Shown here: in pieces, positions 15,955-26,372 of the stretch
Position numbering within the stretch: the stretch's first letter is position 1
Layout of the letters: the number at the start of each line of letters is the position of its first letter
Assembly: GCF_004194535.1 (NCBI RefSeq)
Contig: NZ_CP025781.1
Location: 744,001-808,000, forward strand
DNA: 64,000 nt
Direction of reading: 5' to 3'
Source: Iodobacter fluviatilis
GTDB taxonomy: Bacteria; Pseudomonadota; Gammaproteobacteria; Burkholderiales; Chitinibacteraceae
Notes under the pieces: generated by a model
What the model was told of the DNA's origin: nothing
Databases searched by the model: none
The model's input: the letters and a program-made list of their open reading frames with translations, nothing else
Translations under genes and position numbers: made by a program

Positions 15955-17184
15955 TCAGCTACGATAATCCGCATTGATTTTTACGTAATCATAAGAAAAA
16001 TCGCAGGTCCAAATCGTTGCGGCCTCAGTGCCACGATTTAGTTTTACCGTGATGCTGATTTCAGATTGCTTAAGCACGCGTTGGCCGTCTTCTTCCTTAT
16101 ATCCCACATAGCGGCCACCGTCTTTGGCAACCAGCACGTCATCCAACCACACTTCTAACGTATCCACGTCTAAATTGGGTACTTCTGAATAACCAATCGC
16201 GCACAGAATGCGGCCCAAATTTGGGTCTGAGGCAAAGAAAGCCGTTTTAACCAAGGGCGATCTGCCAATTGCATAGCCAACGGCTTTGCACTCGGCGCGA
16301 TCAATACCGCCTTCTACATTGATGGTGATAAATTTGGTGGCGCCTTCGCCATCACGAATAATCGCCTTGGCCAGCGTTTGGCTGATGTCTAACACCGCAT
16401 CGCGCAGCGTGGCAAAATCGGCGCTCGTGCTATCGGTGATTTCTGTATTACCCGCTTGGCCGGTGGCGATCAGGATAAAGCTATCGTTAGTGCTGGTGTC
16501 ACCATCCACCGTGATCGAGTTAAACGAGCGATCTGCAGACCATGCCACCAGCTCTTGCAGCATGTTTTGCGATACCACAGCATCTGTCGCCAAATAGCCC
16601 AGCATGGTCGCCATATTCGGATGGATCATCCCCGCCCCCTTGCTAATGCCGGTTAGGGTAACCGTTTTACCGTTTAATACAATTTTTTTGCTCGCAGCTT
16701 TAGGGGCAACATCGGTAGTCATAATCGCGTTGGCAGCTTCAAACCAATTGCTAGGTTTTAGATCGCCAATCGCCGCATCCAGCGCCGCAATAATTTTGCC
16801 TGCGGGTAAGGGCTCTAAAATCACCCCAGTCGAAAAAGGCAGTACTTGGGCAGGGTTAATATCCAAACGCTCAGCAAGCGCAAAACAGATTTCTTTGGCG
16901 CGCTCAAACCCATCTAGCCCCGTGCCCGCATTGGCGTTACCGGTATTCACCACCAGTGCGCGGATCTCGCCGCCTTCCGCTAAATGGCTGCGGCAAATAC
17001 GCACCGGTGCGGCGCAAAATTTATTCAGCGTAAACACCCCAGCAGCACGGCTGCCCTTGGCTAATCGCATGACCAACACATCTTTTCGGCCAACCGTTTT
17101 AACGCCTGCCGAGGCGATACCAAGCGCCACTCCGGCAACAGGATAAAGCTGGCTAGGATCAAGCGTGGGCAGATTAACGGGCAT
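15955..17184 (-). CDS. argJ: Bifunctional glutamate N-acetyltransferase / amino-acid acetyltransferase ArgJ
   Basis: A 409-residue ArgJ of normal length. The self-cleavage site is in [14 protein letters not shown], where T193 becomes the N-terminal nucleophile of the beta chain; the oxyanion-hole stretch is FSTGVI near 117-122. It transfers acetyl groups from N-acetylornithine to glutamate and so closes the acetyl cycle of arginine synthesis; many forms also use acetyl-CoA. It stands alone, with MITE A1 behind its promoter. The arginine-catabolic gene astE lies just across, in divergent orientation. Confidence 0.96.
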   Translation of the reverse strand: MPVNLPTLDPSQLYPVAGVALGIASAGVKTVGRKDVLVMRLAKGSRAAGVFTLNKFCAAPVRICRSHLAEGGEIRALVVNTGNANAGTGLDGFERAKEICFALAERLDINPAQVLPFSTGVILEPLPAGKIIAALDAAIGDLKPSNWFEAANAIMTTDVAPKAASKKIVLNGKTVTLTGISKGAGMIHPNMATMLGYLATDAVVSQNMLQELVAWSADRSFNSITVDGDTSTNDSFILIATGQAGNTEITDSTSADFATLRDAVLDISQTLAKAIIRDGEGATKFITINVEGGIDRAECKAVGYAIGRSPLVKTAFFASDPNLGRILCAIGYSEVPNLDVDTLEVWLDDVLVAKDGGRYVGYKEEDGQRVLKQSEISITVKLNRGTEAATIWTCDFSYDYVKINADYRS

Positions 17185-17288
17185 GTCTTAAATCTCCAAA
17201 TAAAACAAAAAGCATGATTGTAAAGCACACTCGCCTCACTGGCTTTAGCCACCAGCTGCAAATGGCCGAAAAAACAGCCCATGACTAG

Positions 17289-17448
17289 CAGCCTGTCGGA
17301 CTTAAGCGATCGTAGCGAGGGAAAGACCGGTTTGAGACAGATTTTGCGGGTTTTTGAGGCGAATAGCTGGCTATTCAACGAGAAAATGCATGAAATATGG
17401 CCAAATCTGGCTTTTCCGTAGTAGATCAGTCTTAAGTCCGACAGGCTG
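17289..17448. mobile_element. MITE family A, copy 1 (160 bp)
   Basis: Perfect terminal inverted repeats (CAGCCTGTCGGACTTAAG and its complement) enclose 160 bp and are flanked on both sides by CTAG, the target duplication. The centre holds a GAATAGC-TG-GCTATTC hairpin. No complete ORF is carried. Other copies are at 27403-27518 (truncated) and 38562-38721 (inverted). The rest of the 547-base argJ-astE gap holds no gene. Confidence 0.85.
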
Positions 17449-17731
17449 CTAGTGTTACACAACAAAAAACCAAATATTGAATCACTCAAGAACGCGGAAT
17501 ATCACAGAGAAAAAATGGGTTGGCTTAATCAATTTCATTAAGCACATACAAATCCATCACGCATAGGCAGTGCTTATTTATCGTGTATTCAAATATTGTT
17601 CGTGAGCTAATAATCCTTGTGCATCGTATCCGCTATTTAATATATTGTTCACAGACAAACTGCAGTTTATTTTCACCTACTTCAAGTTTTGGGTTTACCC
17701 TTTAATTTGGGCTTTATAAATAGGATTCCAA

Positions 17732-18724
17732 ATGCCGCATACCCACCCTGTTCTTGCCGATTTTTTAAGCTTTACCCTGAGCCATCATCCCATTGATATC
17801 GTAAAAGGCCAGCTTACCAATGGGGTGCATTGGCACTATTTAGGGGATGGCATTTTAGAATTTGTACCGCAGCACGGCAGTGATCAAAGCTTAGTGCTCT
17901 CTGCGGGCATACACGGCAATGAAACCGCGCCTATCGAGCTACTCAACACGCTAGTCCAAAATATCGCCACTGGCGAGCAACCACTGGCAGTGCGCTTGCT
18001 GATGTTGCTGGGCAATGTTGCGGCCATGCGCCAAAACTGCCGCTATCTGCAAGATGATCTGAACCGCCTCTTTGATCATCGCCACCAAAAACTGCCAGAT
18101 AGCCCAGAAGCACAACGAGCCGCCAATATCGAAGAGGCGATAGCGCAGTTTTTTGATGCTGCAAGTGGCAAGAAATATCACCTCGACCTACACACCGCAA
18201 TTCGCCCCTCCAGCTTTAGCCGCTTTGGCTTGCTGCCTTACCAAAGCCGCCCTTACGATGCCTATTTACTGAGTCTGCTAGAGCGTTGTGATTTAGGCGC
18301 GCTGCTGATTAATCACGCCCCAGCGGGCACATTTGCTTATCACTCCAGCCAGCACCACAGTGCAGAATCGGTGACTTTAGAACTGGGCAAAGTACAGCCC
18401 TTTGGGCAAAACCAGTTAGCCGAATTTGCCGGCATCAACGCCCTCATGCGCGCCATGGTGGCAGGCACCGAGCCCACCACGGCTGCCCAACCCTACAAAA
18501 CCTTTAAAGTCGTAGCGCAATTAGAAAAGCACAGCGAAGACTTTGTGCTTAATCTACCCAGCGACGTAGCCAACTTCACCGCCTACCCTAAGGGCACGCT
18601 GATCGCCACCGACCAAGGCTATGAATACATCGTCAGCCACGGCGAGGAACGCATCGTCTTCCCTAACCCAAAAGTAAAGCCAGGGGTTAGAGCGGGGCTG
18701 ATGGTGGTGGAAGTAAACAACTAA
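17732..18724 (+). CDS. astE: Succinylglutamate desuccinylase AstE
   Basis: A 330-residue M14-type zinc hydrolase. Ligands and catalytic residues are visible: H61 and E64 in GIHGNE, H153 in DLHTA and the general base E216 in SVTLELGK. It performs the last step of the arginine succinyltransferase pathway, releasing succinate and glutamate. AGGA lies about nine bases before the ATG. No astCADB genes flank it, so it is detached from the rest of the pathway. A related aspartoacylase function is the alternative, but length and motifs fit AstE. Confidence 0.93.
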   Translation: MPHTHPVLADFLSFTLSHHPIDIVKGQLTNGVHWHYLGDGILEFVPQHGSDQSLVLSAGIHGNETAPIELLNTLVQNIATGEQPLAVRLLMLLGNVAAMRQNCRYLQDDLNRLFDHRHQKLPDSPEAQRAANIEEAIAQFFDAASGKKYHLDLHTAIRPSSFSRFGLLPYQSRPYDAYLLSLLERCDLGALLINHAPAGTFAYHSSQHHSAESVTLELGKVQPFGQNQLAEFAGINALMRAMVAGTEPTTAAQPYKTFKVVAQLEKHSEDFVLNLPSDVANFTAYPKGTLIATDQGYEYIVSHGEERIVFPNPKVKPGVRAGLMVVEVNN

Positions 18725-18882
18725 AAATGCTTAAGGTGTGCAAGTAGCGCTCTTGCACACCCATTTACAATGCCAAGAATCGCCAAGCCAGCTTCCCGCA
18801 ATTGACCCACCGCATAAAACCATTGATACTCCACTGACATACTGACACAAAACTGACTTTCAACCCAAAGTGAGTATCAATC

Positions 18883-20664
18883 ATGCAAAAGTCATTACCC
18901 CGCCCAGGCAAGCTTGCACAAATCAGTCTGATCTGCGCCCTTTTAATCCATTCATTTTCTGCCCAAGCTGCCGATCAAACGTGGATTAAGCAAAGTAATA
19001 ACGATGCCAAATTGCTACTGCAATTAATGAGCAAATACTCACCGGAAAACGCTGGCAATTTAGGTGTAGATGGTTTAGACGAGCAAATTACTGATTTATC
19101 CCAAGATTGGTTTAATAGCAAGACAGCAGATACCCGTAGCATTATCTTGCAATTACAACAACGCTTAAAGCAAGAAACAAATCAAAAAAATAAACAAGAC
19201 CTGAAAATATTAATCAATAGTGCCGAAAACTTTTTACGCCAAGAAAATTTAAACCGAGAATACTTCCTGCCCTTTATTGACTTAACGGGTTTAATTTCAA
19301 ATGTAGTCCAGCAAACCTTAGATCCAAGAGTGCCAAAATCACGCCAGCAGGCTTTACTAGTACGCTTAAATAAATATGCGGGCCAGCATAAAGACTTTAA
19401 ACCCATCACAGTTTTAGCCGCAGACCGAATGCACGAGCGATTAAAAGCCAATCCACAATTGATTAGGCCTTTTAAAGGCGATGTTGAGCAGGCTTTAAGC
19501 GATGGGCCAGTCTATTTAGCGGGCATCAAAGACATGCTGGCTAAAAGTGAAATAAAAGGCTGGGAAACCAGCTGGGCGATATTAGAGCAACAACTCATCA
19601 CTTATAATCAGCTCATAGCAAAAGAAGTATTACCGCTAGCGCGCAATGATCATAAATTGCCCGCCGAAGTCTATGCCAATAATCTACGCGAGTTTGGTGT
19701 TGATATCTCGCCAGAAGAATTAATATCTAAAGCGCTCACCTCATTTGCTGAAATTCGTAATCAAATGACCATTAGTGCAGGAATTGTAGCCAAAGAACAT
19801 CACTTTGCTGATGCGGATTATCGCGCGGTGATTCGTGAATTAAAGAAAACACAAATCCCCAAAGAAAATGTCATTTCCAAATATAGTGACATCCTCGGGC
19901 AAATTGAAACCATTATTAAACAACAGCAAATTGTAACGCTGCCTGATCGTAAAGCCGTTATTCGCCTAGCCAGCGATGCAGAAAATGCCAACCAACCTGC
20001 ACCACATATGAACCCGCCCCGCCTAATTGGCAATACCGGAGAATATGGAGAGTTTGTATTAACCACGGGGCTTACTGCAGGTGCATCCAGCAAAACGTTG
20101 CACTTTGATGATTTTACCCATCAAGCGGGCACTTGGACGCTGACCGCACATGAAGCAAGGCCAGGCCATGAATTGCAATTCGCCAAAATGATCGAAACAG
20201 GCGTTTCCACCGCAAGGGCCGTATTTGCCTTTAATAGCACCAATGTGGAAGGCTGGGCCTTATATGCCGAAGCCGAAATGCAGCCTTTTGAACCTATGGA
20301 CGGCCAATTGTTTGCCCTGCAGCACCGCATGCTGCGAGCCGCTCGCGCCTTTTTAGACCCCATGGTGAATTTAGGACAGATGCCAGCGGAAGGAGCCAAA
20401 ACCTTTTTGATGGAAGAAGTTGGCCTATCCGAAGCCATGGCCACCCAAGAAGTGCAGCGCTATACCTTCCGCTCCCCAGGCCAAGCAACATCCTACTTTT
20501 ACGGCTATCAACAGCTGATGGAAACCCGCCAAATCGCCGAAATCGCCCTGCGCAAAAAATTCGAACGCCGCGCCTTTAATGATTTTGTACTATCGCAAGG
20601 CTTGGTGCCGGGGCGTATTTTACGTGAGGCCGTCATTCAGGAATTTGTGCCTGCACGCTTGTAA
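18883..20664 (+). CDS. DUF885 family secreted protein, putative metallopeptidase
   Basis: A 593-residue protein with a Sec signal peptide (cleavage after SAQA, about residue 29). The C-terminal half carries TAHEARPGHELQFAK, the HExxPGHxxQ motif typical of DUF885 proteins, followed by NVEGWALYAEAEM with the conserved Glu. Both suggest a thermolysin-like zinc site in the periplasm or outside. Length matches the family. It stands alone between astE and hrpA. The substrate is unknown. Confidence 0.88.
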   Translation: MQKSLPRPGKLAQISLICALLIHSFSAQAADQTWIKQSNNDAKLLLQLMSKYSPENAGNLGVDGLDEQITDLSQDWFNSKTADTRSIILQLQQRLKQETNQKNKQDLKILINSAENFLRQENLNREYFLPFIDLTGLISNVVQQTLDPRVPKSRQQALLVRLNKYAGQHKDFKPITVLAADRMHERLKANPQLIRPFKGDVEQALSDGPVYLAGIKDMLAKSEIKGWETSWAILEQQLITYNQLIAKEVLPLARNDHKLPAEVYANNLREFGVDISPEELISKALTSFAEIRNQMTISAGIVAKEHHFADADYRAVIRELKKTQIPKENVISKYSDILGQIETIIKQQQIVTLPDRKAVIRLASDAENANQPAPHMNPPRLIGNTGEYGEFVLTTGLTAGASSKTLHFDDFTHQAGTWTLTAHEARPGHELQFAKMIETGVSTARAVFAFNSTNVEGWALYAEAEMQPFEPMDGQLFALQHRMLRAARAFLDPMVNLGQMPAEGAKTFLMEEVGLSEAMATQEVQRYTFRSPGQATSYFYGYQQLMETRQIAEIALRKKFERRAFNDFVLSQGLVPGRILREAVIQEFVPARL

Positions 20665-20910
20665 TCACTAAGCGCCAACTAAGCAGCAATATGTAAAGCG
20701 CAAAAATAGACTCTTGCGCACCGCAGCCGGTGCGCAAGCGCAGCGCTTAGAAAACAGCCCCAAGCATAAACAAAGCATCTACTTTTGTTCATAACAAAAA
20801 CACTCATCCCCAATTGTGCATACGGCACAAAGCAGCCATCCTCCCTTAGATCTGCCTTCATCGCTGCTGCATGTTAAAATCGCTGCCTTTCACGTATTCG
20901 ACAGCAGCTA
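20665..20910. other. Intergenic region before hrpA
   Basis: It carries no protein-like frame. It is expected to hold the hrpA promoter; no clear sites are called. Confidence 0.4.
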
Positions 20911-23900
20911 ATGACAGCCACCGGCAGCGCCTCTAGTCCTATTTCAGAGCAAAACTACCTTCAGCAAATTGCCGACGCGCAATTAACCGACAGAGGCAAT
21001 CTGGAGCGCCTGTTGCACCGCGTCAACCAGCGGCAAGCCAAGCAGCAGCCTTGTGATAAAGAATTGCGCGAGCTGGAAGCGGGCATTGCCAAATCGCTGG
21101 CCAAAAGCGAGCAGCGCAGAAGCCGCCTGCCCCACCCGGAATTCGATGAAAACCTGCCGGTTAATCAGCGTAAAGACGAGCTATCTGAGGCGATTGCCAA
21201 GCATCAGGTGGTGATTGTGTGCGGTGAAACCGGCTCGGGTAAAACCACGCAGTTACCGAAGATTTGTCTGGAGCTGGGCCGTGGCGTGCATGGCTTGATT
21301 GGCCACACCCAACCGCGCCGCCTTGCCGCCAGATCGGTGGCAACGCGCATCGGGCAGGAATTAAAATCTGAAAATGCCGTTGGTTTTAAGGTGCGCTTTA
21401 CCGATAAAACGACTGACGCCAGCTATATCAAGCTGATGACCGACGGGATTTTGCTGGCGGAAACGTTATCTGATCCTTATCTCTTAAAATACGACACGAT
21501 TATTATCGACGAGGCGCACGAGCGCAGCCTGAATATCGATTTCTTACTCGGCTATATCAAGCAGCTGCTGCCAAAGCGCCCCGAGCTGAAAGTGATCGTT
21601 ACCTCCGCCACCATCGATGCCGATCGCTTTAGTCAGCATTTTGCTGGTGCACCTGTCATGGAAGTCTCTGGCCGCACCTTCCCGGTGGAAGTGCGCTATC
21701 AGCCATTACACGCCATTGATGAAGACGATCAAGAACTAGAAATGGAAGAAGCCATTGTGCAAGCCATTGAAGGCCTATGGCGTACCGATGGTAGTGGTGA
21801 TGTGCTGGTGTTTTTGCCAGGCGAGCGCGAGATTCGTGAAACCGCCGAAGAGCTGCGCAAAGCCAAGCTAAGAGACGCCGAAATTCTGCCGCTATTTGCA
21901 CGGCTTTCAAACGAAGATCAGCAGCGGATTTTCCGCTCCACTAGCACTGGCCGCCGCATTATCCTGGGCACCAACGTGGCCGAAACCTCGCTCACCGTAC
22001 CGGGCATCCGCTATGTGGTTGATTCTGGCCATGCGCGGATTAAACGCTATTCGCCGCGCGCCAAGGTCGAACAATTACTGGTTGAGAAAATATCCCAAGC
22101 CTCAGCCCGCCAGCGCTCTGGGCGTTGCGGCCGGGTGGCTTCCGGTATTTGCGTGCGTCTTTATGATGAAGCTGACTTTAATAACCGCTCTGAATTTACC
22201 GATCCAGAAATCGTTCGCTCGTCTTTAGCTGCGGTTATCTTGCGTATGGCTGCGCTAAAACTGGGCCATATCGATAACTTTCCTTTCTTAGAAGCGCCAT
22301 CCAGCCGCTTGGTCAGCGATGGTTATCAGCAGCTGCGTGAGCTGGGTGCGGTGGATAGCGAAGATCAGCTTACGCCTATCGGCAAGCAGCTCGCCCGCCT
22401 GCCGGTCGACCCACGCATAGGCCGTATGCTGCTGGCTGGCCGCGATGAACAATGCTTGGCAGAAATCCTGATTATTGCCTCGGCGCTATCGGCACAAGAT
22501 CCGCGCGAGCGCCCTTTTGACGCAAAAGAAGCCGCTACCCGCGCACAAGCTAAGTTTGTGGAAGATAAATCCGACTTTTTATCTTTCCTGCGCATGTGGG
22601 AATTCTTTAGCGAGGCGCTGGATAATAAAACCAGTAATCGTCAGCTGATTAACCTCTGCCACGAGCACTTTTTATCTTATCTACGCTTACGTGAATGGCG
22701 TGATCTGCACAGGCAGCTGGCCGAAATTTGCCAAGATATGGATTTAAGGCTGAACGAAACGCCAGGCACGCCGGAGCAAATCCTTAAAGCCCTGATGACA
22801 GGCTTACTCGGCAATATCGGCTTTAAACAGCCGGAAAACGACGAATACCTTGGCGCGCGCGGGATTAAATTTAATATTTTCCCAGGCTCTGGCCTGAAAA
22901 AAGCACGCCCCAAATGGATTATCGCCGCCGAGATTGTGGAAACATCCAAAATCTATGGCCGCTGCGTAGCTGCCATTGAGCCAGAGTGGGTAGAGCGCAT
23001 TGCTGGCCATCTGGTTAACCGCCATTATTTTGATCCGCACTGGGAAAAAACCTCGGCTCAAGTCAACGCCAGCGAGCGCGTTACCCTGTATGGCCTGCCA
23101 ATTGTGCCCAAACGCCGCGTGCATTTTGGCAAGATCGATCCAGTGGCCGCACGGGAGATTTTTATCCGCGAAGCGCTGGTACGCTTTAACTACAACAGCC
23201 GCGCCAAATTCTTTGAGCACAATAAAGAACTCATTCTGGATGTGCAGGATTTAGAACACAAAGCCCGCCGTCAGGATGTGCTGGTGGATGATGACGCGCT
23301 GTTTGCATTTTTTGACGCAAAGATTCCCGCAGATATCGTCAATGGCGCTGGTTTTGAGGCATGGCGTAAGCAGATCGAGAGGGATAATCCGCAGCATTTA
23401 TTCTTAAGCCGCGACGATTTAATGCAGCATGGCGCAGATGCGGTGACGGAAGAACAATTCCCAGAATTTTTCCGCCTGAACGACGCAAAACTGCCGCTCT
23501 CTTACCGCTTTGAGCCCGCTCACCCGCTAGATGGCGTGACCATTACCCTGCCCTTGCACCTGTTAAACCGCGTGAACCACGCTATTTTTGACTGGCTAGT
23601 GCCGGGCATGATTCGCGAAAAAATCACCCTACTGATTAAGTCTTTGCCTAAATCTATCCGCCGTATTTGTGTGCCGGTGCCAGAATTTGCCACCAAAATG
23701 CTGATTGCGCTGGATCAGGCTTCGCGCTCTGAACCCTTATTACCGCAACTGGCGCAGGCCGTAGGCCGTGGCGCGGGGCTGATCGTGCCAGCGGATGAGT
23801 TTAATCCCAAGGATTTGCCAACGCATCTGCAAATGAACTTCAGAATTGTGGATGATGCAGGGCAAGAGCTGGCTCAAGGCCGCGACCTGATCGCACTGCG

Positions 23901-24819
23901 CGCCCAGCTGGGCGAAGCCGCGCAAATGACTTTTCGCGATGCCGCCGATGATAGCGTTAGCATCGAAAAAACCGGCATCATCAAATGGGATTTTGGCGAG
24001 CTGCCCGCTAAGATCAACTTTAAGCGCCAAGGCCGCCCGATTACTGGCTTCCCCGGCCTTGTGCCGGAAGAAGATGCCGTGGCGATTCGCCTATTTGATA
24101 CAGAATTTGCAGCGAGCATCGCACACCGCAGTGGCGTGATTTGCTTACTTAAATTTGAACTAAAAGACCATGTTAAACAGCTGCCTAAATCACTGCCAAC
24201 CTTCAACCCGCTAGCGCTGCAATTACGCGGAGTATGCAATGGCGATGAATTAATGGAAGACGTGGTCGCCACCATTTGCGACCGCGCCTTTATTGGTGAA
24301 GATGAGCCACCACGTAAGCCCAAAGACTTTGAAGGGCAGAAATCGCGCGCCAAAGTGCGCCTGCCTTCGGTACGCGACGCGGTCATGCGCATCTTGGCCG
24401 AGCTAACCAACGAATACGTGGCGCTCAATAAGCTGCTGGCCAAACCCTCGCCCTTTGCCAACAGCATGAACGAGCTGCTTGGCCAGCTGGTTTTCAAAGG
24501 CTTTTTGCAGCAAACACCGTGGGAGCAATTACCACGCTTGCCCATCTATGTAAAAGCCATGCGCATCCGCGCTGAAAAACGCGTTGCCAACCCGCAAAGA
24601 GACGGCCAGCGCGGCGCAGAAATCAACGAGCTGTATAAGCGCTGGGAAGCAGAAATGCTCAAATGGGAAAAAGAAGGCCGCGACACCGCCCCACTCGCCC
24701 CATTTCGCTGGATGATCGAAGAGCTACGCGTTGGGCTATTTGCACAAGAGCTAAAAACGCCTTATCCAGTATCGGTGAAGCGCTTGAGCAAGGTATTTGA
24801 GGATTTAACACGGCGTTAA
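20911..24819 (+). CDS. hrpA: ATP-dependent RNA helicase HrpA
   Basis: A 1302-residue DEAH-box helicase, the usual HrpA length. Walker A GETGSGKTT is at 105-113, DEAH at 200-203, SAT motif VTSATID near 230, and motif VI in QRSGRCGRV. The HA2, OB-fold and the long DUF3418 C-terminal domain follow. HrpA unwinds RNA and in E. coli resolves stalled ribosomes. It is monocistronic, followed at once by a strong terminator. A leftward 223-codon frame inside it (23874-24545) is an artefact of codon bias. Confidence 0.96.
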   Translation: MTATGSASSPISEQNYLQQIADAQLTDRGNLERLLHRVNQRQAKQQPCDKELRELEAGIAKSLAKSEQRRSRLPHPEFDENLPVNQRKDELSEAIAKHQVVIVCGETGSGKTTQLPKICLELGRGVHGLIGHTQPRRLAARSVATRIGQELKSENAVGFKVRFTDKTTDASYIKLMTDGILLAETLSDPYLLKYDTIIIDEAHERSLNIDFLLGYIKQLLPKRPELKVIVTSATIDADRFSQHFAGAPVMEVSGRTFPVEVRYQPLHAIDEDDQELEMEEAIVQAIEGLWRTDGSGDVLVFLPGEREIRETAEELRKAKLRDAEILPLFARLSNEDQQRIFRSTSTGRRIILGTNVAETSLTVPGIRYVVDSGHARIKRYSPRAKVEQLLVEKISQASARQRSGRCGRVASGICVRLYDEADFNNRSEFTDPEIVRSSLAAVILRMAALKLGHIDNFPFLEAPSSRLVSDGYQQLRELGAVDSEDQLTPIGKQLARLPVDPRIGRMLLAGRDEQCLAEILIIASALSAQDPRERPFDAKEAATRAQAKFVEDKSDFLSFLRMWEFFSEALDNKTSNRQLINLCHEHFLSYLRLREWRDLHRQLAEICQDMDLRLNETPGTPEQILKALMTGLLGNIGFKQPENDEYLGARGIKFNIFPGSGLKKARPKWIIAAEIVETSKIYGRCVAAIEPEWVERIAGHLVNRHYFDPHWEKTSAQVNASERVTLYGLPIVPKRRVHFGKIDPVAAREIFIREALVRFNYNSRAKFFEHNKELILDVQDLEHKARRQDVLVDDDALFAFFDAKIPADIVNGAGFEAWRKQIERDNPQHLFLSRDDLMQHGADAVTEEQFPEFFRLNDAKLPLSYRFEPAHPLDGVTITLPLHLLNRVNHAIFDWLVPGMIREKITLLIKSLPKSIRRICVPVPEFATKMLIALDQASRSEPLLPQLAQAVGRGAGLIVPADEFNPKDLPTHLQMNFRIVDDAGQELAQGRDLIALRAQLGEAAQMTFRDAADDSVSIEKTGIIKWDFGELPAKINFKRQGRPITGFPGLVPEEDAVAIRLFDTEFAASIAHRSGVICLLKFELKDHVKQLPKSLPTFNPLALQLRGVCNGDELMEDVVATICDRAFIGEDEPPRKPKDFEGQKSRAKVRLPSVRDAVMRILAELTNEYVALNKLLAKPSPFANSMNELLGQLVFKGFLQQTPWEQLPRLPIYVKAMRIRAEKRVANPQRDGQRGAEINELYKRWEAEMLKWEKEGRDTAPLAPFRWMIEELRVGLFAQELKTPYPVSVKRLSKVFEDLTRR

Positions 24820-24857
24820 AAAAAACACCCCGGTGAATCAAATCGGGGTATTTTTTA
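24820..24857 (+). terminator. Rho-independent terminator of hrpA
   Basis: Stem CACCCCG with CGGGGT(A) across a loop of about eleven bases, preceded by a run of A and followed by TTTTTT. It lies directly after the hrpA stop. Confidence 0.85.
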
Positions 24858-24876
24858 TCTATTTAATTAAAATATT

Positions 24877-25090
24877 TTAGAGCATTTAATGCTATTGAGA
24901 TAAACCCCTCCGCACACACTCAGCTTTGTATATTTTTCAGTACGAGTATATAAGCCCGTTAAAGTATTGTTAGCCAAATCAAAAATCACATTTTGCGACC
25001 AGTCAATTAACGCCTGTGCCTTTACTATTATTAAAGGTTTCTGCCTTAAAATTATTCAGCTGATTATTGCCGGAATAAATTGCAATCAAT
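24877..25090 (-). pseudogene. Possible decayed gene remnant
   Basis: On the reverse strand the frame ending at 24877 reads a protein-like tail (IDWSQNVIFDLANNTLTGLY to a stop after YLNSIKCSKIF). Shifting frame once near 25030 extends it by AIYSGNNQLNNFKAETFNNS. No start or homologue is recognised. The AT-rich composition makes chance frames likely, so this is tentative. Nothing else is seen in the 381-base gap from 24858 to 25238. Confidence 0.3.
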
Positions 25091-25238
25091 CTTATGTAGT
25101 GGATATTACATAAATACAAGTATATTACATTATACTTTTTTATCTTTCTCAAAACCAAGATTAAAACTTACAAAACCACTCATCCCCTCCGGCACAATTT
25201 ATGCTGCGTGCTTATTTCCTCTTCACTAAGGAAATATC

Positions 25239-26261
25239 ATGCGTATCACCCAGAGTGATTTACAGCTGGCCAGCCAGCACGCCAGCAGTAGCGAAACGCT
25301 GCAGTCTTTGCAAGTGGGGCAGAAGCTGAGCCTAGATGAGCCGGGGGCGGGTTTGTTTGCTGATTTTTTTAATGAGCAGCTCTCGGCGCTCTCAAGTGGT
25401 CTGGATAAGGCCAAACAGCAGGAGCAAGCAGGCAAAGACGTAGATAAGAGCAAGGAGCAGCGCTTTCAATCTTTATGGGAAATGCTGTTTGGTGATGGCC
25501 GCACGCCTGCGCAAAGCCCTCCTTCTCCCTGCACCAATGACAAGTTAAGCAGCCAGCCAACTGATGCAGCGGCCCCAGCCACGAGCAAAGGCTATCAGCT
25601 GCAGATTCTGGCGATAGAGCACACTAAAACCACCGAGAGTTGCAACTTTAACGCCAGCGGCAAAGTTTGCCTTAGCGATGGCAGCACACGGCAATTTGAC
25701 GTTGGATATCAGAATGCCCAGAGTAGTGAAACCACCCGCGTTGCAGGGGCACAGTGGCTGAACATCAAAGACCCGCTAGTGATTGATACAGGTGCGGCCA
25801 CAAACAAACTCAGCCCACAAACCGTGGCTTTTGATCTAGATAGCGATGGTAAAAAAGAAAACATGCGCCTGCCCGACGCTGGCTCTGGCCTGCTGTTTTT
25901 AGACCGTAATCACAACGGCAGCGCCGATAATGGCAGCGAGCTATTCGGCCCAGAAAGCGGCAATGGCTTTAGTGAATTAGCTAAGCTTGATGATGATCAC
26001 AACGGCTGGATTGATGAGGGCGATACCGCTTATAAAGACTTAAAACTTTGGCAAAGTGGCGAGCAGAGCAATGGCCGAATACAAACCCTCGCCGAGGCTG
26101 GCGTAGGCGCAATGGCCACCCAAAGTACCACCACCGAATTTACCCTGAAAGAAGAAGGCAATGTTCTCGGCCAAATCCGCGCCAGCAGCGTGTGGCTAGG
26201 GGAACACAGCGGCGCGGGAACCGTCAGGCAAATTGATTTAGTCACAAGGCCGCAGGCTTGA
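25239..26261 (+). CDS. Hypothetical protein with calcium-binding EF-hand-like loops
   Basis: A 340-residue protein without a signal peptide, starting at an ATG behind AAGGAAA. The N-terminal third is Gln/Ser-rich and helical. The C-terminal half has three Asp-rich loops: FDLDSDGKKE near 206, LDRNHNGSADNGSELFG near 225 and LDDDHNGWIDEGD near 250, resembling dockerin/VCBS-type calcium sites found in large RTX-like proteins of related bacteria. The lack of a Sec signal would fit a cytoplasmic or type I-exported protein. The function is unknown. It is bounded by terminator-like and convergent regions, so it is probably monocistronic. Confidence 0.75.
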   Translation: MRITQSDLQLASQHASSSETLQSLQVGQKLSLDEPGAGLFADFFNEQLSALSSGLDKAKQQEQAGKDVDKSKEQRFQSLWEMLFGDGRTPAQSPPSPCTNDKLSSQPTDAAAPATSKGYQLQILAIEHTKTTESCNFNASGKVCLSDGSTRQFDVGYQNAQSSETTRVAGAQWLNIKDPLVIDTGAATNKLSPQTVAFDLDSDGKKENMRLPDAGSGLLFLDRNHNGSADNGSELFGPESGNGFSELAKLDDDHNGWIDEGDTAYKDLKLWQSGEQSNGRIQTLAEAGVGAMATQSTTTEFTLKEEGNVLGQIRASSVWLGEHSGAGTVRQIDLVTRPQA

Positions 26262-26372
26262 TTTGGCAACCAGAAGTGTGGCAGACACATCCTTACTTTC
26301 TTTATCTAGTACAAAGCGGCAGGCCCAGCAGCGGGCCTGCACGCAAAACTTAATCAAAGCAAGGCTACGCAA

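Noticed and set aside
16604-17146. Rightward 180-codon frame inside argJ
   Set aside because: Lies opposite the conserved ArgJ active-site region; a shadow.
23874-24545. Leftward 223-codon frame inside hrpA
   Set aside because: Antisense to a well-supported helicase domain; Ser/Arg/Leu-rich shadow composition with no motifs.
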